Source: Thiomonas sp.
GTDB taxonomy: Bacteria; Pseudomonadota; Gammaproteobacteria; Burkholderiales; Burkholderiaceae
Direction of reading: 5' to 3'
Assembly: GCA_027443745.1 (NCBI GenBank)
Contig: DAIAZB010000256.1
Span: 1 to 9,025 of the forward strand
DNA: 9,025 nucleotides
Part shown: positions 1 to 6,591 of the stretch, piece after piece
Position numbering within the stretch: the stretch's first letter is position 1
How the letters are laid out: each line of letters opens with the position of its first letter
Notes under the pieces: generated by a model
The model's database searches: none
Seen by the model: the letters and a program-made list of their open reading frames with translations, nothing else
What the model was told of the DNA's origin: nothing
Position numbers and translations under genes: made by a program

Positions 1-824
1 AAATCGGGCTGGAACTCACGCAGGAAGGGCCCTTTGTCGAGGCCGCCGAGGAACATCGCCTCATCCACGGCGATGTTCCAGTGCATCAGCGTGCGGATGG
101 CGCGTTCATGCGCCGGCGCGCTGCGGGCGGTGACCAGGGCGGTGCGCAAGCGCATGGCGACGGCGCCCGTGCTGGCCGCGCTTTGCAGCCGGTGCAAGGC
201 TTCGAGCAGAGGTTTGAACGGGCCGGGCGGCAGCGGCAGCGCCGCCTTGCTGGCTTCGTGCTGCTGGAACGCGGGCAGACCTTGCGCCTGGAACACGCGC
301 TCGGCCTCGTCGGAGAACAGCACGGCGTCACCGTCGAACGCGATGCGCACCTCGGTGGGGTGCGCCTCCGAAGCGTGAGCAGATTGCGGGTAGACCTGCG
401 CCGCAGCGAAACCCGCCGCCAGAGCCGCGCGCACGTCGTCGGTGTTGGTGGAGAGGAACAAATTGGCCTGCAGTGCGTGCAGGTAGTGGTAGGGCGGGCG
501 GCCGCGCGTGAACACGCCACGGTCGATGGGTGTGGCGTGATGTCGTGCCGAGCGGAACACACGCAGCCCTGAAACCGGGTCGTTGCGCGACAGCAGCACC
601 ACCTCCACCCGATCGCGTTCGGCGTCGCTGGTGTTGAACGCCAGCAGCTTGCGCACCAACTGGAATGCCACGCCGGGTTGGGCCGGGCGCTCGATGCGGT
701 CGAGCTGTAGCCGCATGTACGCCGCATCGTCGGATTCCTCGAAGATGCGGTTCTCCTCCTCGAAATCGAACAGGGCTCGCGAGGAGATGGCCACCACCAG
801 GCGGTCTTGGAGCGTAGAACTCAT
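1..824 (-). CDS. Cytosolic 5'-nucleotidase, NT5C1-like (PF06189 family), 3' end beyond window
   Basis: The product is predicted to hydrolyse nucleoside 5'-monophosphates to nucleosides and phosphate in the cytoplasm. The 274 visible residues align by eye along their whole length with the cytosolic 5'-nucleotidase I family. Landmarks are AISSRALFDFEEE (res 12-24), the HAD-like nucleophile region AFDGDAVLFSDE (162-173, with Asp164 and Asp166 as the DxD pair), LVTARS (230-235) and DEAMFLGGLDKGPFL (254-268, Lys264). The expected final FFDD-type metal motif would lie just past position 1, so the gene is cut by the window edge and is not visibly broken. The ATG at 824-822 was chosen because it gives the usual family N-terminus. 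It overlaps the stop codon of the upstream c-di-GMP regulator (ATGA), and no Shine-Dalgarno sequence is visible, so translation is probably coupled to that gene. Family assignment is confident. The true substrate (GMP, AMP, IMP or a dNMP) cannot be read from the sequence. Confidence 0.88.
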   Translation of the reverse strand, partial: MSSTLQDRLVVAISSRALFDFEEENRIFEESDDAAYMRLQLDRIERPAQPGVAFQLVRKLLAFNTSDAERDRVEVVLLSRNDPVSGLRVFRSARHHATPIDRGVFTRGRPPYHYLHALQANLFLSTNTDDVRAALAAGFAAAQVYPQSAHASEAHPTEVRIAFDGDAVLFSDEAERVFQAQGLPAFQQHEASKAALPLPPGPFKPLLEALHRLQSAASTGAVAMRLRTALVTARSAPAHERAIRTLMHWNIAVDEAMFLGGLDKGPFLREFQPD

Positions 825-3244
825 GATGCAAGGGTCGTCGACGACTGCCACTGCACGAGTTGTGCGGCTGACATCGGCCTGGCGTAGAAATAACCTTGAA
901 AGTGATGGCAGCCCATCTCCAGCAGGCTCTCAACCTGGGCTTGCTCCTCAACGCCTTCGGCGATGGCCTCCATACCCAGATTCTGCGCCAGCGCCAGCAC
1001 GGTGGCGGCGATGGCGCGGCTGCGGCCACTGATATGCAGGTCGCGCACGAATTCGCGGTCGATCTTGATGCGGTGCAGCGGCAGATGCTTAATGGAACTG
1101 AGGCTGGAGAAGCCGACGCCGAAATCGTCCAGTGCCAGTGTCACGCCGAGCTTGGCGAGTTGTTCCAGGCAGACGAAGGTGTCCAGCCCGGTTTGCAGTG
1201 CCGATTCGATGATCTCCACTTCCAGGCTGGCTCCTGGCAGAGCATGCAGCCGCAGCAGTTCGGCCACGCGCGCCGGCAGTTCGGTCTGCTGCAACACCGT
1301 GGGGTGCACATTCACGCCAACCCGCGGGATCTCGCGTCCCTGTGCCCGCCAGGCGGCCATTTGACGACACGCCGCCTCCAGCACCCAGTCCGTGACTTCG
1401 CTCATCATCCCCATGGAGTCGAGCGCATCCAGAAAGTCGCCCGGAGTGAGCAGGCCGCGTCGGGGATGGTTCCAGCGGATCAGGGCCTCGACGCCGACGA
1501 GTCGCCCGATGTTGTCAACCTGTGGCTGATAGTGCAGCTCGAACTGCCGTTCGAGCACCGCCTGGCGCAACTCGGTCTCTAGCTTCCACAGGGGGATGAG
1601 TGGCTGCAGCATGCTGGCGTCGAAGGCGCGGTAACGCTGGCCCCCAGCCGTCTTCGCCTTGTACATGGCCTTGTCGGCGGCACGCAACAGGCTCTCGGAG
1701 TCGTCCGCGTCGAGTGGGAAATAGGCCATGCCGATGCTGGCATGCAGCGCGATGTCCTCGCCATCCAGCTTCAGGGGCTGAGCCAGGGCGTGCAACGCGG
1801 CCTCGGCCACGCGCACGCTGCCTTGCAGCACATCGCCACCCTCGATCAGGGCGATGAACTCGTCGCCCGACAGTCGAGCCAAGGTGTCGGAGGCGCGCAT
1901 GACCGAAGCCATCCGCCGGCTTGCTTCGACCAGCGCCAGATCGCCGATGGCGTGACCCAGGCCGTCGTTGATGGTTTTGAAGTGATCCAGGTCGATGAAC
2001 AGCAGGCCCAGTGTCTGCTTGCTGCGCTCGGCACGCAAGACGGCCTGCTCCAGACGGTCGCGCGCCAGTACGCGGTTGGGCCAGCCGGTGAGGCCGTCGA
2101 AATAGGCGAGTTCACGCAGCCTGGCTTGCGACTGCTTGAGTTCCGTGATGTCGGCCAGCATGCCGATCAGGTTCTCGCCGGCGCCAAAACGTTTGTGCGC
2201 CAGGCTTGCCCAGAACTCAACCACGGACCCGCTCGCCGTTTCGCACTGCAACTCCCCATGCCAATGGCCGTGCTGCAGCAGCTCCATGCGCAAGTGCTGC
2301 AGGCGTTCGGCGGATTGCGCCGCCAGCAGGCGCGGCAATTGCCCCAGGGCCTGCGACTCGGTTTCCTGCATCAGCCGCAGGTAGGCAGGATTCACGCTTT
2401 GCAGTCGCCAATCGACATCGGCAATGAAAATGCCTTCGCCGGCATGGCTGAGAATCTGGGCCGACTGTTCCAGCCGTGACTGCATGAGGTGCCGGTTGGT
2501 GACGTCTTCCACCACGCCCAACAGGCGCCGCCGCCCGCCATCGCGCTGGGCACGGCCGACGACACGTGTCCAGCGCGGGGTTTGCGCATGGTCTTGGGCG
2601 TTGCGAAATTCGAGGTCGAGCAGCTGCATGCCTTGGAGGCAGGCATCGAAAGCAGCTTGCACCTCCGGGCGCTCGTCCGGGTGCACGCGCTCGAACAAAT
2701 CGTCCATGCTCATGTCGAGGGCATGGTCGGGGTTGGGCAGTTCGGGCAGATAGCGGCCGTAGGTGACGCGGCCACTTTCCGGGTCGAGTTCGAAATCGGT
2801 CATGCGTGCCGCGTCAAGCGCCAGCGCCAGGCGCGACTGGCTCTCGCGCAGCGCGCGCTCCGAGGCATGCCGGGCCAAGGCCATGCGCAACGCGGCGTCG
2901 ACCTGGCGCGGCTCGAACGGCTTGACCAGATAGCCATATGGCGTCGTGGCCCCGGCGCGCTCCAGGGTGTCATGGTCGGCATAGGCCGTGAGGAACACCA
3001 CCGGGATGTCCCACTCCTTGAGCAGATGCGCTGCGGCGTCGATGCCATCCATGGACCCTGCCAGATGGATATCCATCAGGACGCATTGGGGTCGCAGGTT
3101 TTGGGCATGCACGAGCGCATCTTCAGCGCGTCCGACGTTGGCGACGACGGCATAGTGGAGTTTGCGCAGCTGTTGTTCGAGGTTGAAGGCGGTGATGCGC
3201 TCGTCCTCGACGATCATGATGCGAACCTCCGTCATGATGGCCAT
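821..3244 (-). CDS. Response regulator with REC-PAS-PAS-GGDEF-EAL domains (c-di-GMP turnover)
   Basis: This 807-residue cytoplasmic response regulator is predicted to control cyclic di-GMP. The REC domain (res 7-122) has the acidic pair Glu13/Asp14, phospho-acceptor Asp58 (LMDIHL), Thr86 and Lys108 (KPF). Two PAS regions follow (about 135-255, PAS_3-like with FERVHPDE; and about 258-370). The GGDEF domain (about 378-540) contains FIDLDHFK with metal Asp418, the signature as SGDEF (459-463) and an inhibitory I-site RxxD (Arg450, Asp453). The EAL domain (about 555-800) keeps the full phosphodiesterase set: Glu586 (EAL), Asn645, Glu677, Asp706/Asp707 (DDFG), Lys727, Glu763 and Gln783. Phosphodiesterase activity is therefore well supported; cyclase activity is plausible because SGDEF variants can be active. 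The start may be the second ATG at 3235 (Met4), which is better spaced from the AGAAGG ribosome-binding site. The upstream CHASE kinase is the obvious partner, and the 5'-nucleotidase start overlaps this stop. Net output (synthesis or breakdown) cannot be decided from sequence. Confidence 0.95.
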   Translation of the reverse strand: MAIMTEVRIMIVEDERITAFNLEQQLRKLHYAVVANVGRAEDALVHAQNLRPQCVLMDIHLAGSMDGIDAAAHLLKEWDIPVVFLTAYADHDTLERAGATTPYGYLVKPFEPRQVDAALRMALARHASERALRESQSRLALALDAARMTDFELDPESGRVTYGRYLPELPNPDHALDMSMDDLFERVHPDERPEVQAAFDACLQGMQLLDLEFRNAQDHAQTPRWTRVVGRAQRDGGRRRLLGVVEDVTNRHLMQSRLEQSAQILSHAGEGIFIADVDWRLQSVNPAYLRLMQETESQALGQLPRLLAAQSAERLQHLRMELLQHGHWHGELQCETASGSVVEFWASLAHKRFGAGENLIGMLADITELKQSQARLRELAYFDGLTGWPNRVLARDRLEQAVLRAERSKQTLGLLFIDLDHFKTINDGLGHAIGDLALVEASRRMASVMRASDTLARLSGDEFIALIEGGDVLQGSVRVAEAALHALAQPLKLDGEDIALHASIGMAYFPLDADDSESLLRAADKAMYKAKTAGGQRYRAFDASMLQPLIPLWKLETELRQAVLERQFELHYQPQVDNIGRLVGVEALIRWNHPRRGLLTPGDFLDALDSMGMMSEVTDWVLEAACRQMAAWRAQGREIPRVGVNVHPTVLQQTELPARVAELLRLHALPGASLEVEIIESALQTGLDTFVCLEQLAKLGVTLALDDFGVGFSSLSSIKHLPLHRIKIDREFVRDLHISGRSRAIAATVLALAQNLGMEAIAEGVEEQAQVESLLEMGCHHFQGYFYARPMSAAQLVQWQSSTTLAS

Positions 3245-3251
3245 CCTTCTC
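3245..3251 (-). promoter_or_regulatory. Shine-Dalgarno GAGAAGG of the GGDEF-EAL regulator gene
   Basis: On the minus strand GAGAAGG directly abuts the first ATG (3244-3242), leaving no spacer. It lies 9 nt from the second in-frame ATG (3235-3233). That spacing favours the second ATG as the real start and would shorten the protein by three residues to begin MTEVRIMIVEDE. The first ATG is kept in the gene entry as the longest frame. Confidence 0.6.
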
Positions 3252-3320
3252 TGTGCATCGACATGGAAGCATTGAACATAGGGTGAATGCCTTGGCTGAA
3301 GGAGAGGTTAAGCGGAGAAG
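3245..3320 (-). other. Short intergenic spacer between kinase and regulator genes
   Basis: These 76 bp separate the kinase stop from the regulator start. Apart from the ribosome-binding site at the left end I see no convincing sigma-70 promoter, terminator hairpin or small gene. A TTGACT hexamer near the right end (minus strand, about 3313-3318) has no matching -10 at a proper distance. The two genes are most simply read as one transcript. Confidence 0.5.
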
Positions 3321-5114
3321 TCAAGCGAGATGGATGGACCTGCCGGGGGATGGCGGCAGCAAAACGACGATGCGCGTACCCACCCCGGTGTGAATGGCAA
3401 GCTTGCCTCCGCACTGCTCAGCCAAAAGCTCGATGAGGCGCATGCCCAGGGTGGCTTTGTCTTTCCAGCCTGGTGCCAGGCCGACGCCGTTGTCGGCCAC
3501 GCTGAGCTCGACACCCGCTTCGGTGTGGCTCAAGCGCACATGGATCAACCCCTCGCGTCCTTGCGGGAAGGCGTGCTTGAAGGCGTTGCTGACGGCCTCG
3601 CTGGTCAGCAATCCGCAGGGAATGGCTGTTTTGAGGTCCAGGGTCACTGGCTGGACCTCGGACGACACCTGGATGCGCTCATGCCCCAGGGTCTGGCGCA
3701 GTTCGCCGAGCAGCAGTTCGAGGTAATTGCCGAAATCGACCTGGGCGAAGTCGTGCGACTGGTAGAGCACCTGGTGGATGAGGGCCATGGCTCGCACCCG
3801 CGCTTGCGCATCGCGCAGCCGTGTCAGGGTTTCGCCGTCGGCAATGGTGTCGGCCTGCAGGTCGAGCAGGCTGTGCACCACCTGCAGATTGTTTTTCACG
3901 CGATGGTGAATCTCTTGCAGCAACAGGTCTTTCTGTTTCAGGGAGTCGCGCATCGCCAGGTCGCTGCGACGCAGGTCCTGCGTCATGCGCAGGGCTTTTC
4001 TCTGGGCTCGCTCTTGCCCGCGTCGCAGCAAATCCAGCACGGCACCGAGCAGAAGTGTGAGGGCCAGTCCCGAAGCCAGGATGATGGGTGGCGTGATGCT
4101 GCGCTGAGCACGCTCGAACGCCGGCAGCGAGGCAAAGTGCAAGGCCCAGCGGCGGCCGGAAAAATCCAGCATCAGTGTTTCCTGGAACGCGCCGGGCCGC
4201 ATGGCTTGCGGGCCGCTGTAAAGCAGCCCGCCGCCGTGGTTGCCGAGGTCGTGCACGCGCAACGTGAAATCCGTGCCCAATCCCTGCCCGCTGGGCAGGT
4301 TGTCGATCAAGTCCTGAGCACGCACCGGCATGTACACCCAGCCGCGCAGGGCGGCACTGCGCTCGGCTGGCGTGGCTCGGGGCTGGCCGTGGTGATACAC
4401 GGGCATGTACAGCAAGAAGCCCGGTCGGGCCGGAGTGCGAGGTTGATCGGGTTGCTCGGGCTGCGCGCGGCTGGATGATGGCGTCGTGGCGGGCTGCAGG
4501 GGCTGATCCTGCACCAGTTCAACCACGCCGCTCAAGGCGGCCTCCCCGCTGTCACGGGCCGACTGCATTGCCGCTCGCCGCACGGGGTTGGTGGACATGT
4601 CGTAACCGATGGCGCGCTTGTTGGCGACGGTCAGCGGTTCGAGATAAAGAATGGCGGAGACGTGAGAGCCGGAGCTGGTGGGGTGGACGTGGAAATCGGT
4701 CAGGCCCTCGGCAGCCATGCGCCGCTGCAGGGCCGCGATGTCGGAGCGAGGCTTCCAGGTGGCATAGCCCAGACCCACCACGCCCGGCTGGTGCAAGGGA
4801 AGGTTGAGCGCGCGCACGTAGCCGCGGAACAGATCGTCGTCCACCTTGGGGCTGGTGCTGTAGAACGCCGCGCCTCCGCGCGTGGTGCGACGCAGGAGAT
4901 CGAGGCGCGCTTGCATGTCGATGCGCATGTGATCGGCCAGCCGATTGAACTGCAGTTGCGCGGCTGCCTGCGCCTGCAGGCGCGTGGTCTGCCAGACCAG
5001 CAGCGTCAGGGCCAGGCCGAGCACGAGCGCAAGCGGCGCCGCCCAGCGCCACGCACGCGATTCGGCGCGCGGGTCGGCCGATGGGATGTCACTCTCGGCG
5101 GATTCGGTGGGCAT
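3321..5114 (-). CDS. CHASE-domain sensor histidine kinase, HisKA_2/HWE type
   Basis: This 597-residue inner-membrane sensor kinase is predicted to detect an extracytoplasmic signal and phosphorylate a response regulator. TM1 (about res 24-44) and TM2 (about 342-362) bracket a periplasmic CHASE domain (about 75-330). CHASE landmarks are the FRGYVRALNL helix, PGVVGLGYATW, ILYLEPL, AIGYDMSTNPVRRAAM and PGFLLYMPVY. A helical linker (364-395) leads to the phospho-acceptor box QEIHHRVKNNLQVVHSLL (His403 or His404), typical of HisKA_2 kinases. The ATPase domain has an N-box with Glu506/Asn510 (SEAVSNAFKHAFP), a G1 box ADNGVGL (540-546) and a G2-like TLGMRLI (555-561). A Pro/Gln/Ser-rich insert (about 203-230) interrupts the CHASE domain. 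The ATG at 5114 is fixed by an in-frame stop at 5132-5130 and the next Met lies after TM1; no Shine-Dalgarno is visible. The kinase sits 76 bp upstream of the REC-GGDEF-EAL gene, its likely partner. The ligand cannot be inferred. Confidence 0.93.
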   Translation of the reverse strand: MPTESAESDIPSADPRAESRAWRWAAPLALVLGLALTLLVWQTTRLQAQAAAQLQFNRLADHMRIDMQARLDLLRRTTRGGAAFYSTSPKVDDDLFRGYVRALNLPLHQPGVVGLGYATWKPRSDIAALQRRMAAEGLTDFHVHPTSSGSHVSAILYLEPLTVANKRAIGYDMSTNPVRRAAMQSARDSGEAALSGVVELVQDQPLQPATTPSSSRAQPEQPDQPRTPARPGFLLYMPVYHHGQPRATPAERSAALRGWVYMPVRAQDLIDNLPSGQGLGTDFTLRVHDLGNHGGGLLYSGPQAMRPGAFQETLMLDFSGRRWALHFASLPAFERAQRSITPPIILASGLALTLLLGAVLDLLRRGQERAQRKALRMTQDLRRSDLAMRDSLKQKDLLLQEIHHRVKNNLQVVHSLLDLQADTIADGETLTRLRDAQARVRAMALIHQVLYQSHDFAQVDFGNYLELLLGELRQTLGHERIQVSSEVQPVTLDLKTAIPCGLLTSEAVSNAFKHAFPQGREGLIHVRLSHTEAGVELSVADNGVGLAPGWKDKATLGMRLIELLAEQCGGKLAIHTGVGTRIVVLLPPSPGRSIHLA

Positions 5115-5153
5115 GGCGCATGACGGATGTCAGGACTGGATGCAAACCCGACC

Positions 5154-5169
5154 AATGTAACCAAACATT
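5154..5169. repeat. Inverted repeat AATGT-N6-ACATT upstream of the kinase gene
   Basis: AATGT and ACATT form a perfect 5-bp inverted repeat around a 6-bp centre, 40-55 bp upstream of the kinase start and inside the AT-rich part of the spacer. Position and symmetry fit a dimeric regulator's operator, but a 5+5 repeat can arise by chance. No specific regulator is recognised. Confidence 0.3.
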
Positions 5170-5175
5170 CCAATC

Positions 5176-5190
5176 CGTCTTAGAAAGACG
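5176..5190. repeat. Small perfect hairpin CGTCTT-AGA-AAGACG
   Basis: A 6-bp perfect stem with a 3-nt loop lies 62-76 bp upstream of the kinase start. On the minus strand it is followed by GATTGGAATG, with no T-run, so it does not look like a rho-independent terminator. It could be an operator half of the region or fortuitous. Confidence 0.3.
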
Positions 5191-5269
5191 AAGACTGCCT
5201 GGCGACTTTCAAGCCTTGCCGCCTCCGACGGCGATGACAACTGGCGGCAGCCGGATGGTCCAGCCAGGG

Positions 5270-6484
5270 CTACTTCACCAGATTGTTGAGTTGGATGATG
5301 GGCAACATCACCGCCAGGACGATGATGAGCACCAGCACCCCCATGCCCAGGATGAGCAGCGGTTCGAGGATGGTGACGAGGGTGAAGGCGCGGCGCTGTA
5401 CTTCCTCGCCATGCTGGCCGGCCGCTCGCTCGAGCATTTGCGGCAGCGTGCCGGTTTGTTCGCCCAGGCGGACGAAGGTGATGAGCACGGGCGGGAAACG
5501 CTTGTGCAAACCGAGCGCGGCCGACAACGTCGAGCCCTCGCGCACCAGCGCCAAGGCCTCCTGGGCGTCGGCCTTGAGCACGGTGTTGGCCAGGGTGTCG
5601 ATGGCCGCCTGCAGCGCGCGCAGGATGGGCACGCCGGCGGCGGTGAGGATGGCCAGGGTCGATGCGAATCGGGCGGTGTTCAGGCCGCGTACCAATCGCC
5701 CCAGCAACGGGCTGCGCAGCAGCGCGCCGTCGAGTGCGGCGCGTGGTCCGGGCAGCTTCAGCGCCTGCCGCGCCAGCACGCCGCCCACCAGCAGCACGGT
5801 GATGATGGCCCAGCCCCAGTGGCGCAGGAAGTCGCTCAAGGCAATGAGGCCGATGGTGAGGATGGGCAGTTTTTGATGCGCGCCCTGGAAGACGCCCACA
5901 ACCTGCGGCACGACATAGGTCAGCAGCAGGGTCACCACCGTGATGGCCACCAGCACGACGATGGCCGGATAGGCCATGGCCTGAATCAGCTTGCCGCGCA
6001 GCTGTTGCGCGTTTTCCAGGTAGTCGGCCAGGCTTTCCATCACCAGGCCGAGGTTGCCGCTGTCTTCTCCAGCCGCCACCAGGGCGCGGTAGATGGGTGA
6101 GAACTCGCGCGGATGCTGCGACAGTGCTGCGGCCAGGCTGTGGCCGCCGGCTACCTCGCTCTTGATGGCCGAAAGCATGTGACCGACCTCGGCACGGTCG
6201 GCGGCGTCGGCCAAGGCCGCCAGCGCCCGCTCCAGCGGCAGGCCCGACACCAGCAGGCCGGCGATCTGGCGCGTGAGCAGGGCGAGTTGCTGGGTGTTGA
6301 GCAGGCGTCGCCTGAAGCGCCGCACCTCGCCTGGCGCAGCCTCGGCGACGATGGCGTCGACCTCCAGCGGAATGAGCCCGCGCGCGCGCAGCATGCCGCG
6401 GGCGCCGCGGGCGCTGTCGGCCTCCAGCACGCCGCGTTGTTCGGCGGCGGTGGTGTCGAGGGCGACGAAGCGGTAAGCAGGCAT
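5270..6484 (-). CDS. gspF: Type II secretion inner-membrane platform protein GspF
   Basis: GspF is the polytopic inner-membrane platform of the T2SS. It contacts the GspE ATPase and helps assemble the pseudopilus. At 404 residues it has normal length for the family. The N-terminus (MPAYRFVALD) is typical. Two T2SSF repeats are visible (about 67-190 and 270-392), with the family signature FSPIYRALVAAGEDSGNL in the first and PPVLITFVRLGEQTGTLPQML in the equivalent place of the second. Three hydrophobic segments (about 173-195, 223-240, 371-396) give the expected topology. The ATG at 6484 is bounded by an in-frame TGA at 6502-6500; no Shine-Dalgarno is visible. It follows gspE after 107 bp, and no pseudopilin gene follows it, so it closes the secretion block in this window. 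PilC of type IV pili is the closest alternative, but the context and sequence favour GspF. Confidence 0.95.
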   Translation of the reverse strand: MPAYRFVALDTTAAEQRGVLEADSARGARGMLRARGLIPLEVDAIVAEAAPGEVRRFRRRLLNTQQLALLTRQIAGLLVSGLPLERALAALADAADRAEVGHMLSAIKSEVAGGHSLAAALSQHPREFSPIYRALVAAGEDSGNLGLVMESLADYLENAQQLRGKLIQAMAYPAIVVLVAITVVTLLLTYVVPQVVGVFQGAHQKLPILTIGLIALSDFLRHWGWAIITVLLVGGVLARQALKLPGPRAALDGALLRSPLLGRLVRGLNTARFASTLAILTAAGVPILRALQAAIDTLANTVLKADAQEALALVREGSTLSAALGLHKRFPPVLITFVRLGEQTGTLPQMLERAAGQHGEEVQRRAFTLVTILEPLLILGMGVLVLIIVLAVMLPIIQLNNLVK

Positions 6485-6591
6485 GGTGAGAGGTGGTGGT
6501 CAGCGCGGGGCATCAGGGCAGACGACTGGAGCAGCTCAAGCTGGTGGGCGTGTCGACAGCGCGGCTGGGCCATGCGCTGCGGCCCCGAGCT
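6485..6591 (-). other. Spacer between gspE and gspF
   Basis: These 107 bp are longer than usual between adjacent gspE and gspF genes. I see no separate gene: the only minus-strand frame crossing it runs on inside gspF out of frame and has no family resemblance. A tiny palindrome (CAGCTTGAGCTG, about 6534-6545) is too short to call. No promoter or terminator is evident. Confidence 0.4.

Larger units (their letters stand above)
5115..5269 (-). other. Intergenic region between gspF and the kinase gene, likely regulatory
   Basis: These 155 bp are the longest non-coding stretch in the window and mark the change from secretion genes to signalling genes. The part at about 5145-5190 is clearly more AT-rich than its surroundings, as expected for a promoter. 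It holds a short inverted repeat (5154-5169) and a small hairpin (5176-5190). A second stem lies closer to gspF (TGCCGCC at 5217-5223 pairing with GGCGGCA at 5243-5249, 19-nt loop). Neither hairpin is followed by a T-run, so I do not call an intrinsic terminator. No sigma-70 -35/-10 pair with good spacing was found. Whether the kinase gene has its own promoter or reads through from gspF is open. Confidence 0.5.

Noticed and set aside
328..1029. A 233-codon minus-strand frame overlapping the nucleotidase and the end of the EAL gene
   Set aside because: It is out of frame with two well-supported genes and its Arg/Pro/Ala-rich translation matches no family.
1742..3286. Two long plus-strand frames (1742-2479 and 2489-3286)
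   Set aside because: Both are antisense to the REC-PAS-PAS-GGDEF-EAL gene and show only mirror-image composition.
3330..4478. A 382-codon open frame on the plus strand
   Set aside because: It is antisense to the histidine kinase, whose domains and catalytic residues are clear; its composition is the shadow type and no family is recognisable.
5217..5249. Possible intrinsic terminator after gspF (7-bp GC stem, 19-nt loop)
   Set aside because: There is no T-run on the minus strand after the stem and the loop is long, so it does not meet the usual pattern for a rho-independent terminator.
5081..6100. A 339-codon open frame on the plus strand spanning the kinase-gspF spacer
   Set aside because: Most of it is antisense to gspF. 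The translation is Gln/His/Gly/Asp-rich low complexity with no family resemblance, and there is no good ribosome-binding site.
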